A stretch of 64,000 nt of DNA from Rothia nasisuis (GTDB lineage: Bacteria; Actinomycetota; Actinomycetes; Actinomycetales; Micrococcaceae), in the NCBI RefSeq assembly GCF_928381405.1, contig NZ_CAKMSB010000001.1, positions 248,001 to 312,000 of the forward strand, read 5' to 3'. Numbering within the stretch: position 1 is the first letter of the stretch; every line of letters starts with the position of its first letter. Made by a program: the position numbers and the translations under genes. Positions 7,901-15,529 of the stretch are shown here, piece after piece. Under the pieces are notes generated by a model that was not told the origin of the DNA, did no database searches, and was given only the letters and a program-made list of their open reading frames with translations.

Positions 7901-8120
7901 GTAGGGCAATATCGGGGGATGGGGCCAGACGTAACCCTTCGAGTAGCTTGCCCCGGTCGATGCCGTCCAGCTCTTTCGAGTTAAGCCAGCGCACGCTTTT
8001 GGCCGCATCGTAGAAACCGGCTGAGGCCATCTCGGCGATGGTGCGGGCCTGGGCCTTGCGTTCTTCTTCGGCTCGGCGGGCAATCTCTTCGGGGGTGGTG
8101 TTCTGCGGGGCGTGAGTCAC
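4950..8120 (-). CDS. glnE: Bifunctional glutamine synthetase adenylyltransferase/adenylyl-removing enzyme
   Basis: A 1056-residue protein with the duplicated architecture of GlnE. The N-terminal half has a nucleotidyltransferase motif (YISDVDVVYTV, de-adenylylating domain) and the C-terminal half a second (GYGSDSDLMYVH, adenylylating domain). Each is followed by the conserved RPEGK…Y…RWA.TWEFQALL.ARP block and by an LGPGGLRDVEF / LGRGGLTDVEW block. GlnE controls glutamine synthetase I activity by AMP transfer to a tyrosine in response to nitrogen status. It lies 69 nt downstream of glnA2 in the same direction, an arrangement conserved in actinobacteria; a strong hairpin separates them. Its usual target, the GSI-beta enzyme GlnA1, is not in this window. 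Confidence 0.97.
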   Translation of the reverse strand: MTHAPQNTTPEEIARRAEEERKAQARTIAEMASAGFYDAAKSVRWLNSKELDGIDRGKLLEGLRLAPSPDIALPTLVRLIERAPHIARLADRGAEAESLYRLLGGSEALGEFLVRHPEHTDLLQATVQDFSAKDFPPSLLPETDDEFLTPIAPLNTVYRTELLAAVGADPAAVTPQATTTGKEAYTALRTAYRRHLTELAIHDLISFAPAQFMPTAGRLLADLAAAAIEGALAIARAEVATTRGQETVDAVELAVIGMGKCGARELNYISDVDVVYTVAHKPLADLAENFTPLDENTLTQVGTELVMALSKAIMAPAPEPALWEVDANLRPEGKDGALVRTVDSYTSYYKRWAENWEFQALLKARPIAGTPELGIRWARAMRPFIWESAARDSFVESVQAMRQRVTDNIPATEIDRQIKLGPGGLRDVEFTVQLLQLVHGRTDETVRTQSTTDSIAALAKASYIGRKDAIDFAENYATLRVMEHRIQLLYMRRTHLMPAKESDRRTLARAMNSPLAPTQLTEADMLKQWASIKRAVKSLHERLFFRPLLAAVAHLSKDEAALSPQAAQDRLAALGYKDPRRAMGHIEALTKGLRRSAEIQRTLMPVLLGWFAKGVDPDAGLLGFRRISESLGGTPWYLRMLRDSPAAAERLCALLSSSRFITDLLEDTPEPIAWLDRAEDLKPRETEAIIGELRSQLTRHTDSDEAIRAVRMVRRREILRLAMGEALGLNSNAEVAHGLSDVDRGAIQSALAIAERELYTGGGTPLTDVAVIAMGRQGGAEIGYGSDSDLMYVHIPRDGADEKDAQAEATTLVNRMVTLLKQPTTPAIRAEKVLEIDADLRPEGKAGAMVRSLGSYREYYERWADTWEFQALLRARPFAGSEYVGAAFVELIDPYRYPVTFGPDKVTEIRRMKARVENERMSRGVDKTRQLKLGRGGLTDVEWLVQLLQLQHAHRLEGMRTTSTLGALEAATRAGLVDQCDATLLSDAWKLASKIRGLNVLRTGRASDTLTTTRSDLEAIARWCGYAPGSARILEDDYLRITRQARAVYEKLFYPA

Positions 8121-8142
8121 CGCTGGCTCCTTGGGGTTTAAT

Positions 8143-8185
8143 CACAGCAGGCGCAACACCCTCTGCGGTGCTGCGCCTGCCTGTG
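8143..8185 (-). terminator. Strong hairpin after glnA2
   Basis: GCAGGCGCA pairs with TGCGCCTGC, an inner CACC/GGTG extends it after one mismatch, and an outer CACA/TGTG extends it past a one-base bulge. It begins 4 nt after the glnA2 stop and lacks a clear T-run, so it may only partly terminate and reduce read-through into glnE. Confidence 0.6.
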
Positions 8186-8189
8186 GGCT

Positions 8190-9533
8190 CTAGAGAATGC
8201 CCAGGTTGTTCTTGAGTTCGTAGGGGGTGACTTCAGCCCGGAAGGCGTTCCAGTCGCGGCGCTTATTGCGTAGGAACTGGTCGAAAACCTGCTCACCCAA
8301 GGTCTCTGCCATGAACTCTGACTCTTCGGTGCGGTGGATAGCGTCGTGTAGGGATGAAGGCAGGGCGTGATAGCCCATGGCGCGGCGCTCGGCGCTCGTC
8401 ATTGCCGAGATATCTTCGGTCACGGCGGCGCTGGGCAGTTCGTACTCGTTTTCAATACCCCTGAGGCCGGCCGCCAGAATCACGGCGTAGGCCAGGTAGG
8501 GATTGGTTGCTGAGTCGATACCGCGGTACTCCATGCGGGCCGACTGCATCTTGTTGGGCTTATAGAGTGGAACCCTCACCAGGGCAGAGCGGTTATTGTG
8601 CCCCCAGGAGACGTATGAGGGGGCCTCTCCCCCACCCCAGAGGCGCTTGTAGGAGTTGACGAACTGGTTGGTAACCGAGGTGAATTCGGGGGCATGCCGC
8701 AGGACGCCAGCAATAAAGTGCTTGGCGGTGCGGGAAAGCTGGTACTCGGCCCCGGCTTCAAAGAAAGCGTTCGTGTCTCCCTCAAAAAGGGAGAAGTGGG
8801 TGTGCATGCCGGAGCCTGCGTGCTCGGTGAAGGGCTTGGGCATAAAAGTCGCGTAAATACCCTGTGAGAGCGCGACTTCCTTGATAACGGTACGGAAGCT
8901 CATGATGTTGTCTGCTGTCTGCAGAGCGTCGGCGTGACGTAGGTCGATTTCATTCTGGCCGGGCCCGGTCTCGTGGTGGGAGAACTCTACCGAGATACCG
9001 ATTTCTTCGAGGGTGCTCACGGCCTTGCGGCGGAAATCCTGCACTACGCCACCGGGAGTGTGATCAAAATAGCTCTCAAAATCTACGGGCTCAGGGGCAC
9101 CGTTAGCATCAAGCTCTTTAGATTTAAGCAGATAGAACTCAATTTCAGGTGAGGTGTAGCAGGTGAAGCCCATACCGGCTGCCTTAGAGAGCACGTTCTT
9201 GAGCACCCCGCGAGTATCTGAGGCGCTGGGCTCACCGTCAGGGGTAAGAATATCGCAGAACATGCGGGAGGTAGGCTCTTCGTTGCCGCGCCAGGGCAAG
9301 ACCTGGAAGGTGGAGGGGTCAGGCTGAAGTAGCATGTCTGACTCGTAGACGCGAGAAAGGCCCTCAATTGATGAACCGTCAAAACCGATGCCCTCGTCAA
9401 AGGCGCTCTCTACCTCAGCTGGAGCGATAGCTACCGATTTGAGCTGGCCCACAACATCGGTAAACCACAGGCGGACGAAACGCACGTTACGTTCCTCGAT
9501 GGTGCGCAAAACGAATTCCTGTTGACGATCCAT
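8190..9533 (-). CDS. glnA2: Type I glutamine synthetase, GlnA2 class
   Basis: A 447-residue ATP-dependent glutamine synthetase condensing glutamate and ammonia. Visible signatures are FDGSSIEGL near residue 51, EIEFYLLK, the HHETGPGQNEIDLR metal/substrate block, and NRSALVRVP with MEYRGIDSATNPYLA. It is shorter than adenylylated GSI-beta enzymes. The segment that normally carries the adenylylated tyrosine (NLYDLP-type) is replaced by a tyrosine-free stretch before AERRAMGYHALPSSL, as in the GlnA2 group. So it is probably not a GlnE substrate despite being next to glnE. It is divergent from panB; the shared 228-bp upstream region contains a GTACCGGTAC palindrome at 9623-9632 of unknown role. 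Confidence 0.94.
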   Translation of the reverse strand: MDRQQEFVLRTIEERNVRFVRLWFTDVVGQLKSVAIAPAEVESAFDEGIGFDGSSIEGLSRVYESDMLLQPDPSTFQVLPWRGNEEPTSRMFCDILTPDGEPSASDTRGVLKNVLSKAAGMGFTCYTSPEIEFYLLKSKELDANGAPEPVDFESYFDHTPGGVVQDFRRKAVSTLEEIGISVEFSHHETGPGQNEIDLRHADALQTADNIMSFRTVIKEVALSQGIYATFMPKPFTEHAGSGMHTHFSLFEGDTNAFFEAGAEYQLSRTAKHFIAGVLRHAPEFTSVTNQFVNSYKRLWGGGEAPSYVSWGHNNRSALVRVPLYKPNKMQSARMEYRGIDSATNPYLAYAVILAAGLRGIENEYELPSAAVTEDISAMTSAERRAMGYHALPSSLHDAIHRTEESEFMAETLGEQVFDQFLRNKRRDWNAFRAEVTPYELKNNLGIL

Positions 9534-9761
9534 GTAACTTCAGTCCGTTCTTCACTTAAATGGCGGTGCCCGCACCCCAGTGGGCGAGCAGAGATACCCC
9601 TTGTACCCAATAACTCTAAAACGTACCGGTACCTCCTGCCTAGCTGGCACACACGGCCCGCGCGTAACAGTAAGGTGTTTTACACAAATCTTTCAGTGGG
9701 TGAGATATCGCCCCTGCCACCTTCGCCGTTGGCCGGGGAGCACCCACTACAGTTAAGGGTT

Positions 9762-10652
9762 ATGAGCAACGAAGAAACAGCACCCTACGGTACCCCCACC
9801 CCAGCGCCCGCCGCCCCTACCTCACTTCGACAGGGTGCCAGCGTCCTCGACGTGAAGAAGGTACGTACCGTACACCTTCAGGCAGCCAAGGACGCCGGTG
9901 AGAAGTTTGCGATGCTTACCAGCTACGATGCGCTGACGGCCACTATCTTTGATCAGGCTGGCATTGAGCTGCTACTGATTGGAGATTCGGCGGGCAATAA
10001 CGTGCTGGGTCACGAGTCTACGCTGACCATTACCGTTGATGAGATGATTCCCCTGGTTAAGGCCGTTTCTACCGCGGCCCAGCGGGCCCTGGTTGTGGCC
10101 GATTTACCCTTTGGCTCCTACGAGCAGTCCCCCGCTCAGGCTGTAGCCACCGCCGTCCGTTTCATGAAGGAGGGTGGCGCTCAGGCCATCAAGTTGGAGG
10201 CCACGGCCCACCATGTGGAGCATGTGCGGGCTATGGTTGCTGCCGGTATTCCCGTAATGGCTCACATTGGGTTCACTCCCCAGTCTGAACATGCCCTGGG
10301 CGGCTACCGGGTGCAGGGGCGCGGCGGCACAGGCTCAGTGCTTAAGGAAACCGCCCTGGCCCTCGAAGCCGCGGGTGCCTTCTGCCTGTTGGTTGAGATG
10401 ACCCGCTCGGATGTTGCAGCCGAGATTGACCGGGCGGTGCGGATTCCAATCATCGGTATTGGGGCCGGGGCTGACGTCAGCGGCCAGGTGCTGGTCTGGC
10501 AGGATGCTTTCGGCCTACGCAGGGGTAAGATGGCCCGCTTCGTCAAACAGTACGCCAACCTCTACGACACCCTCTTTGAGGGGGCCACCGCCTACCGGGC
10601 TGATGTGCGCTCAGGGGCCTACCCGGCAGAAGAGCATCGGTTCGACAGCTAG
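9762..10652 (+). CDS. panB: 3-methyl-2-oxobutanoate hydroxymethyltransferase
   Basis: A 296-residue enzyme of pantothenate (coenzyme A) synthesis that adds a hydroxymethyl group from methylene-tetrahydrofolate to alpha-ketoisovalerate. Conserved blocks are MLTSYDALTATIFDQAGIELLLIGDSAGNNVLGH (Mg-binding Asp in GDS), VVADLPFGSYE, GGAQAIKLEA, HIGFTPQS and IPIIGIGAGADVSGQVLVWQDAFGL. The start at 9762 gives the MSNEETAPYG N-terminus after TAAGGG; the frame is open another 80 codons upstream but that part is low-complexity and has no ribosome site. The about 30-residue N-terminal tail before the barrel is longer than in enterobacterial PanB, as is usual in actinobacteria. Confidence 0.95.
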   Translation: MSNEETAPYGTPTPAPAAPTSLRQGASVLDVKKVRTVHLQAAKDAGEKFAMLTSYDALTATIFDQAGIELLLIGDSAGNNVLGHESTLTITVDEMIPLVKAVSTAAQRALVVADLPFGSYEQSPAQAVATAVRFMKEGGAQAIKLEATAHHVEHVRAMVAAGIPVMAHIGFTPQSEHALGGYRVQGRGGTGSVLKETALALEAAGAFCLLVEMTRSDVAAEIDRAVRIPIIGIGAGADVSGQVLVWQDAFGLRRGKMARFVKQYANLYDTLFEGATAYRADVRSGAYPAEEHRFDS

Positions 10653-10705
10653 AGTTTACGCTCCCAGCAGTAGCATACTCGCGACTGTGGCTGAGCTTAG
10701 CTACC

Positions 10706-10803
10706 CCTGGGCTCGCGCTCGCTACCAACCCTCTCGCGGGTTTGCTAGCGCTCATACCTGATTCACGCCAGCCCCGAGCCAGCAGCTTCGCTGCGAGCCC
10801 GGG
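10706..10803. repeat. Dispersed palindromic intergenic repeat, copy 1
   Basis: A 98-bp element 53 nt after panB. Outer arms CCTGGGCTCGC and GCGAGCCCGGG are complementary, and inner hairpins follow. It shares about 36 of 39 bases (from GATTCACGCCAGC to GCTGCGAG) and much of its left half with the copy at 35253-35356. It may also act as a bidirectional terminator between panB and the convergent small gene. Confidence 0.85.
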
Positions 10804-10839
10804 TCAGCAGGCGCGAACCGGCGCCAGCGGTGATGAGCT

Positions 10840-11040
10840 CTACCAGGCGTCCTTGCCCTCGTCCCATTCTTCGTTGCGTTCCTTGGCCTTGGCCATAGCG
10901 TTCTGAGCCTCCTCATAGGTGGCAAAGGGGCCCCAGAGCTCGGTAATTTTGGACTGCTGGCCCTCTTCCACTTGCCCGGTGCTCAGGTTGTACCAGTACT
11001 GCTTCTCGTGGGGGCCGGGGGTGTAGTCTTGCAGCGACAT
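10840..11040 (-). CDS. Small SPOR-like conserved actinobacterial protein
   Basis: A 66-residue acidic protein, probably cytoplasmic (no signal or membrane segment). The pattern [18 protein letters not shown]…[28 protein letters not shown] matches a small family in actinobacteria often annotated as SPOR-domain-like, with the YxVxTGxxE…GPF…EEA scheme. A ribosome site (GGAGAAAG) precedes the ATG at 11040. It is divergent from map with about 125 nt between. No molecular function is established; the arrangement next to methionine aminopeptidase is a recurring one in actinobacteria to my knowledge, but I cannot verify it here. Confidence 0.85.
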   Translation of the reverse strand: MSLQDYTPGPHEKQYWYNLSTGQVEEGQQSKITELWGPFATYEEAQNAMAKAKERNEEWDEGKDAW

Positions 11041-11165
11041 GCTCTTTCTCCTTTACACAGACAGCATTTAGCACAGCCCACTTTACGCTTCAGTGGGAAA
11101 AAGATACAGTTTTTGGCACAGCTTCCAGCCAGCAGGCAGGTGAACAAGCCGATAAGCTAGAAGAT

Positions 11166-12071
11166 ATGTCGACTGCACCTGTAAGCCACAACCTGCCCGC
11201 AGAGCCGGGTAAAGCTCCCGTGGGCAACCTAACGCCCGGCGTCATCGCCCCCATGCGCCCGGTACCGGCGCACATTGAACGCCCCGAATACGTGGGTAAG
11301 CCCGAAGCCAACGAGGGTCAAGGCTCTAACTTCTACACCCCCGAAGAAGTAGAAAAGGTGCGAGCCGCCGGCAAAATCGCTGCCGGTGCCATTGTTGAAG
11401 CCGAAAAAATTGCGATACCCGGCACCACCACAGATCAGATTGACGTGCTGGTGCACGAATACATCTGCGACCACGGGGCCTACCCCTCAACCGTTGACTA
11501 CCGCGGTTTCACCAAAAGCGTTTGCACCTCCCTCAACGAGGTCATCTGCCACGGCATCCCCGATTCCACCGCGCTCGAAGAGGGTGACATTCTCAACCTT
11601 GACGTGACCGCCTACCTAGCCGGTATGCACGGTGATACCAACCGAACCCTGCTCATAGGTGAGGTTGACGAAGAATCCCGCCTGCTGGTTGAGCGCACCG
11701 AAGAAGCCCTGAACCGCGCTATGAAGGCTGTACGCCCGGGCCGTGAAATCAACGTGATTGGCCGCGTGATAGAAAAGTACGCTGCCCGTTTTGGCTACGG
11801 CGTGGTGCGCGACTTCACCGGCCACGGCGTCGGCCGCGAATTCCACTCCGGCCTGATTATCCCCCACTACGATGCGGCCCCAGCCTACAACACCGTCATC
11901 GAAGAGGGCATGATCTTCACCATCGAACCCATGCTCACCCTAGGCACCATCGAATGGGATATGTGGGAGGACGACTGGACGGTCGTCACCCGCGACCGCA
12001 AGCGTACCGCCCAGTTTGAACACACCATGGTTGTCACCGCCGACGGCGTTGACATTCTCACCCTGCCCTAA
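11166..12071 (+). CDS. map: Methionine aminopeptidase, type I
   Basis: A 301-residue metalloenzyme removing the initiator methionine from nascent proteins. The pita-bread core has all five metal ligands in their usual contexts: Asp in [18 protein letters not shown] (two), His in [13 protein letters not shown], Glu in FTIEPML and Glu in [14 protein letters not shown] and [27 protein letters not shown] are typical. The roughly 45-residue Pro-rich N-terminal extension ([24 protein letters not shown]) is the kind seen in the longer actinobacterial MetAPs, thought to help ribosome contact. It lies 26 nt upstream of ppgK and is probably co-transcribed with it. Confidence 0.96.
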   Translation: MSTAPVSHNLPAEPGKAPVGNLTPGVIAPMRPVPAHIERPEYVGKPEANEGQGSNFYTPEEVEKVRAAGKIAAGAIVEAEKIAIPGTTTDQIDVLVHEYICDHGAYPSTVDYRGFTKSVCTSLNEVICHGIPDSTALEEGDILNLDVTAYLAGMHGDTNRTLLIGEVDEESRLLVERTEEALNRAMKAVRPGREINVIGRVIEKYAARFGYGVVRDFTGHGVGREFHSGLIIPHYDAAPAYNTVIEEGMIFTIEPMLTLGTIEWDMWEDDWTVVTRDRKRTAQFEHTMVVTADGVDILTLP

Positions 12072-12097
12072 ACACCATCACTCTCTAAGGAGCGCTC

Positions 12098-12943
12098 TTG
12101 ACTGACGCAGTTACCCCCGACGTACCGGCACCCACCGCAGCTGACCTGGTCATCGGTATCGACATTGGCGGCACCGGCATGAAAGGCGGAATCGTCGATA
12201 TCCGCACCGGCCAGCTGGTGGGCGAGCGCTTCCGCATTCCCACCCCCCAGCCTGCCACCCCTGAGGCCTGCGCCACGGTCGTGCGGGAGATTGTTGATGA
12301 GCTGCAGGGCCGCGAGCTCGCTCCCCTGCCCGATTCAGCGGTCGGTATCGACTTCCCCGCCATCGTGAAGAACGGCGTGACCCTGTCTGCTGCGAATGTG
12401 CATGAGTCCTGGATTGGCGCTGACCTTGAGGGCATCATGAGCCAGGCCCTGGGTGGCCGCGCCGTCTATGCCCTGAATGACGCAGACGCCGCTGGCCTGG
12501 CTGAGGCTACTTACGGCCAGGGTCGAGATAAGGACGGCCTGATTGCCGTGATTACTCTGGGCACCGGTATCGGTTCAGCCCTCATTATCAACGGGCAGCT
12601 GGTACCCAACACCGAGCTGGGTCACCTGGAGCTTGACGGCCACAACGCCGAGTCTCGTGCCTCGGCCCGTGCCCGCGAAATTCACGAGCTGTCATGGAAG
12701 AAGTACGGCAAGCGCCTACATCGCTACTTCTCCCACGTTGAGATGCTCTTCTCCCCCGATCTTTTCATCATCGGTGGGGGCATCTCAAAGAACCCTGAGA
12801 AGTTCATGCCCTACTTTGAAGATGAGATTCGCACCCCCATGGTCATGGCTACCCTGCGCAATAACGCTGGCATTGTGGGTGCTGCCTTGTGGGCTGCCGG
12901 GCACCCCAGTGAACACGAACGCCGCGCAGCTGCCGCAGCCTAG
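12098..12943 (+). CDS. ppgK: Polyphosphate glucokinase
   Basis: A 281-residue ROK-family kinase that phosphorylates glucose using polyphosphate or ATP, characteristic of actinobacteria. Motifs visible are the phosphate-binding [19 protein letters not shown] (about residues 11-29), [13 protein letters not shown] with the catalytic Asp, and [28 protein letters not shown]. The start is TTG, preceded by CTAAGGAGCG, which decides it. It supplies glucose-6-phosphate, which could feed the glycogen and UDP-glucose genes further along. A short GC hairpin overlaps its stop codon. Confidence 0.95.
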   Translation: MTDAVTPDVPAPTAADLVIGIDIGGTGMKGGIVDIRTGQLVGERFRIPTPQPATPEACATVVREIVDELQGRELAPLPDSAVGIDFPAIVKNGVTLSAANVHESWIGADLEGIMSQALGGRAVYALNDADAAGLAEATYGQGRDKDGLIAVITLGTGIGSALIINGQLVPNTELGHLELDGHNAESRASARAREIHELSWKKYGKRLHRYFSHVEMLFSPDLFIIGGGISKNPEKFMPYFEDEIRTPMVMATLRNNAGIVGAALWAAGHPSEHERRAAAAA

Positions 12944-12957
12944 GGCTGGGGCAGCCC
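12943..12957 (+). terminator. Possible weak terminator after ppgK
   Basis: GGGCTG-GGG-CAGCCC forms a 6-bp stem with a 3-nt loop starting at the last base of the ppgK stop codon. There is no T-run. Confidence 0.35.
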
Positions 12958-13029
12958 GGAGGGTGTTAGAATGCTCTCATTAATGTTGGAGAGATTTATT
13001 TTCATCTTTCCTTAATAATGCGTCCGTAA

Positions 13030-13088
13030 TATTTTCTGGCGAAACAATCACACCACCGGTTACCCGGTTTTAATCGCACCAGAAAATA
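13030..13088 (+). promoter_or_regulatory. Long inverted repeat in the leader of the glycosyltransferase operon
   Basis: TATTTTCTGG (13030-13039) and CCAGAAAATA (13079-13088) are perfectly complementary and enclose 39 nt containing a second small inverted repeat (ACCGG…CCGGT type). The right arm ends 3 nt before the start codon of the first gene, so pairing would bury the translation start region, which has no other obvious ribosome site. Translational control is inferred. Confidence 0.5.
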
Positions 13089-13091
13089 CTT

Positions 13092-14315
13092 ATGCACCAT
13101 ACACTGACCGATGCGCCAGTACGCGTTGTGCTCTACAGCCACGATTCTCAGGGGCTGGGGCATGTGCGCCGCAACCTGGCTATCGCCCACCATATTGCCC
13201 GAACGGTCCCCGAGTTAACGGGGCGCCCAGTGGCTGGGCTCCTCGTCTCGGGTCTGCCTCAGGCGGCCACCTTTCCACTCCCTCCCGGGTTTGACTGGGT
13301 GTTTATTCCCAGCATCCGCAAGGTCAAAGGCCAGTATGCTTCGCGGTCCCTTGGCACCACGATGCCCCTGCTGGTACAGTTGCGCTCCCAGTTGCTTGAA
13401 GCCTCACTTCTGGGCTTCGCCCCTGACGTGGTGATTATTGATCGGCACATCTTCGGAGTTATGAGGGAACTCCAGGTGCCCCTAGAAAAACTTCGCGCCC
13501 TGCACCCAGAAACCCATGTGGTGCTCGGTCTGCGCGAAATTCTTGACGAGCCTGCCGTAGCTCACGCTGAGTGGTTCAAAAACGGTTCACCGGCTAACCT
13601 ACGGTCAATTGTTGATTCCCTCTGGATCTACGGTGACCCCTCGGTGCATCACCCGGTACGCTCCGGTGAAATTCCTAGGGAGCTAGCCGATCAGGCAAAG
13701 TTCACTGGCTACCTTGCCCTGGGGCGAGAGCTAGCCGAGCCCACCGGCCAGCCTGCACCCGACCGCCCTTTTATTCTCACAACCGCTGGTGGTGGTGAGG
13801 ACGGGTATACCCTCCTCGAAACGATGGTGCAGGTTCAACCGCCCGAAGGTTTTGACCACCTTGTGGTTACCGGCCCTCAGCTGGCACCCGAAAAATTCAG
13901 GCAACTGGTTGACGGCGCCGCGTCCGGAGTGCAAGTGGTTCACTCACTCCCCGGTCTCAGCCAGCTCATTGACCGGGCGGCAGCCGTGGTGTGCATGGGC
14001 GGGTACAACACCACTAACGAGGTGTTAGCAACTGCTACCCCAGCGCTCATCGTGCCCAGGGAGGCACCTCGAACAGAACAGCTCATCAGAGCACAGGCTT
14101 TAGCCCGCCAGAACGTGGCTGACTACTGTAGGCAGCAAGAGCTGACGGTTGAGAGGGCCTCAGCTTGGGTGCGTGAGGCTGTCAAAGGCAGGGTTGATCG
14201 TACCCATATTGAGCGGGACGGTCTGTGGCGAACCGCCACACTCGTTGCAGAAATAGTAGTGGGTAAGGCGGAAGCCCGAAGCTCGCAGGAAGATGAAATC
14301 TTATGGGCCATATAG
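13092..14315 (+). CDS. Glycosyltransferase (COG4671-like, GT-B fold)
   Basis: A 407-residue predicted cytoplasmic glycosyltransferase. The N-terminal Rossmann domain opens with VRVVLYSHDSQGLGHVRRNLAIAHHIA, which is characteristic of a group of predicted MurG-like transferases. The C-terminal nucleotide-sugar domain shows FILTTAGGGEDG, SLPGLSQLIDRAAAVVCMGGYNTTNEVLATATPALIVPREAPRTEQLIRAQALA, the MurG/GT28-like donor site. Substrate is not predictable. It starts a seven-gene run on the plus strand, and its end overlaps the next gene by 13 nt, so the two are coupled. A long inverted repeat covers its translation start. Confidence 0.88.
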   Translation: MHHTLTDAPVRVVLYSHDSQGLGHVRRNLAIAHHIARTVPELTGRPVAGLLVSGLPQAATFPLPPGFDWVFIPSIRKVKGQYASRSLGTTMPLLVQLRSQLLEASLLGFAPDVVIIDRHIFGVMRELQVPLEKLRALHPETHVVLGLREILDEPAVAHAEWFKNGSPANLRSIVDSLWIYGDPSVHHPVRSGEIPRELADQAKFTGYLALGRELAEPTGQPAPDRPFILTTAGGGEDGYTLLETMVQVQPPEGFDHLVVTGPQLAPEKFRQLVDGAASGVQVVHSLPGLSQLIDRAAAVVCMGGYNTTNEVLATATPALIVPREAPRTEQLIRAQALARQNVADYCRQQELTVERASAWVREAVKGRVDRTHIERDGLWRTATLVAEIVVGKAEARSSQEDEILWAI

Positions 14316-15526
14316 GTTATGTTTTGAAGGTCTACCCCAGGTTCTCTGAAACCTTCGTGGTTACCGAAATTTTGGCGCGTGAAGCTGCGGGGGAAAACCT
14401 GAGTATCTACGCTTTACGCCCCACCACTGACACTCGTTTTCACCCGGAACTGGCGCGTGTGCAAGCACCTGTGACCTGGATTCCTCGAACGAGTCAGTCT
14501 GCCTCGTTCTGGGAGCAGCTGGGGCGATCGTTGAGAACCGAACAGATGCGGTCACGGTTCGCCGTGATTTTGCCTCAGCTGATGGAGCTACCTGCCTCTG
14601 ATGTTGTTCAAGGTGTCACCCTTGCTGCCCGGGCTCAGGCTGATGGCATCACCCACCTGCACGCTCACTTTGCGTCCTTGGCTGGGCGTATGGCCTGGGT
14701 CGCCCACCAGTTGACGGGAATTCCCTACACTGTTACCACCCATGCCAAGGATATTTTCCATGAATCGGTCGATATGACCTGGCTACGCCGTATCTGTGGC
14801 GATGCTGCGGCTACCGTCGCTATTTCACGCTATAACGAGTCTTACTTACACAGGGTTCTTGAGGGCACTGGTGCCAACATCGTCCTACAGTACAACGCGC
14901 TAGAACTAGACCGCTTCCCTTACCAGAACCCGCCGGTTGTGAACCAGCAGGAGCCACTGCGGGTGGCTGCTGTGGGCCGCCACGTGACTAAAAAAGGGTT
15001 CAGCCAACTCCTGGATGCTCTAAAAATCACCGTTGACCGGGGGTTTGACGTGCAGCTGACCCTGGGTGGTTCGGGTGAGCTGACTCCGTCTCTTGTGCAG
15101 CAGATTCAAGAGTTAGAGCTGGGTGATCGAGTCACCTTGCCTGGCCCGCTCACCCAGCAGGAGGTGCGTGACCTACTTGCGCAGGTTCACGTTTTCGTAG
15201 CTCCCTGTATCCCAGCGGCCGATGGCAATATGGACGGCCTACCCACAGTTGTGCTGGAGGCCATGGCTTGCGGAGCCCCGGTTATTGCAACCAGCGTGAC
15301 CGGTTTACCGGAGGTAGTACGTAATTTACACACGGGTCTGCTTTTAGAGCCTCTGGACGTGGCTGGGCTAGCCGATGCGCTCGAGGCGGTAGCTACATCA
15401 CGGGTGAACACGGTGGCACTGGCGCAAGAGGCCCGAACCTTAATAGAAGAGAAGTTTGATAGTCGTGCCCAGGCACGAGCCCTGGGCGAGTTGCAGGCTG
15501 CCCACAGCACGAAAGGTGTGAAGTAG
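14303..15526 (+). CDS. Glycosyltransferase family 4
   Basis: A 407-residue GT-B enzyme. GHIGYVLKVYPRFSETFVVTEILAREA is the start typical of GT4 proteins of exopolysaccharide clusters; the middle has HLHAHFASLAGRMAWVAHQLTGIPYTVTTHAKDIF. The C-terminal donor domain contains VAAVGRHVTKKGFSQLLDALK, GSGELTPSL and the EX7E-type segment NMDGLPTVVLEAMACGAPVIATSVTGLPEVV, in which a glutamate binds the nucleotide-sugar ribose. Likely a retaining transferase adding a hexose to a lipid-linked or other cytoplasmic acceptor; the sugar is unknown. It overlaps the preceding gene by 13 nt and is 3 nt from the next. Confidence 0.92.
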   Translation: MGHIGYVLKVYPRFSETFVVTEILAREAAGENLSIYALRPTTDTRFHPELARVQAPVTWIPRTSQSASFWEQLGRSLRTEQMRSRFAVILPQLMELPASDVVQGVTLAARAQADGITHLHAHFASLAGRMAWVAHQLTGIPYTVTTHAKDIFHESVDMTWLRRICGDAAATVAISRYNESYLHRVLEGTGANIVLQYNALELDRFPYQNPPVVNQQEPLRVAAVGRHVTKKGFSQLLDALKITVDRGFDVQLTLGGSGELTPSLVQQIQELELGDRVTLPGPLTQQEVRDLLAQVHVFVAPCIPAADGNMDGLPTVVLEAMACGAPVIATSVTGLPEVVRNLHTGLLLEPLDVAGLADALEAVATSRVNTVALAQEARTLIEEKFDSRAQARALGELQAAHSTKGVK

Positions 15527-15529
15527 ACA

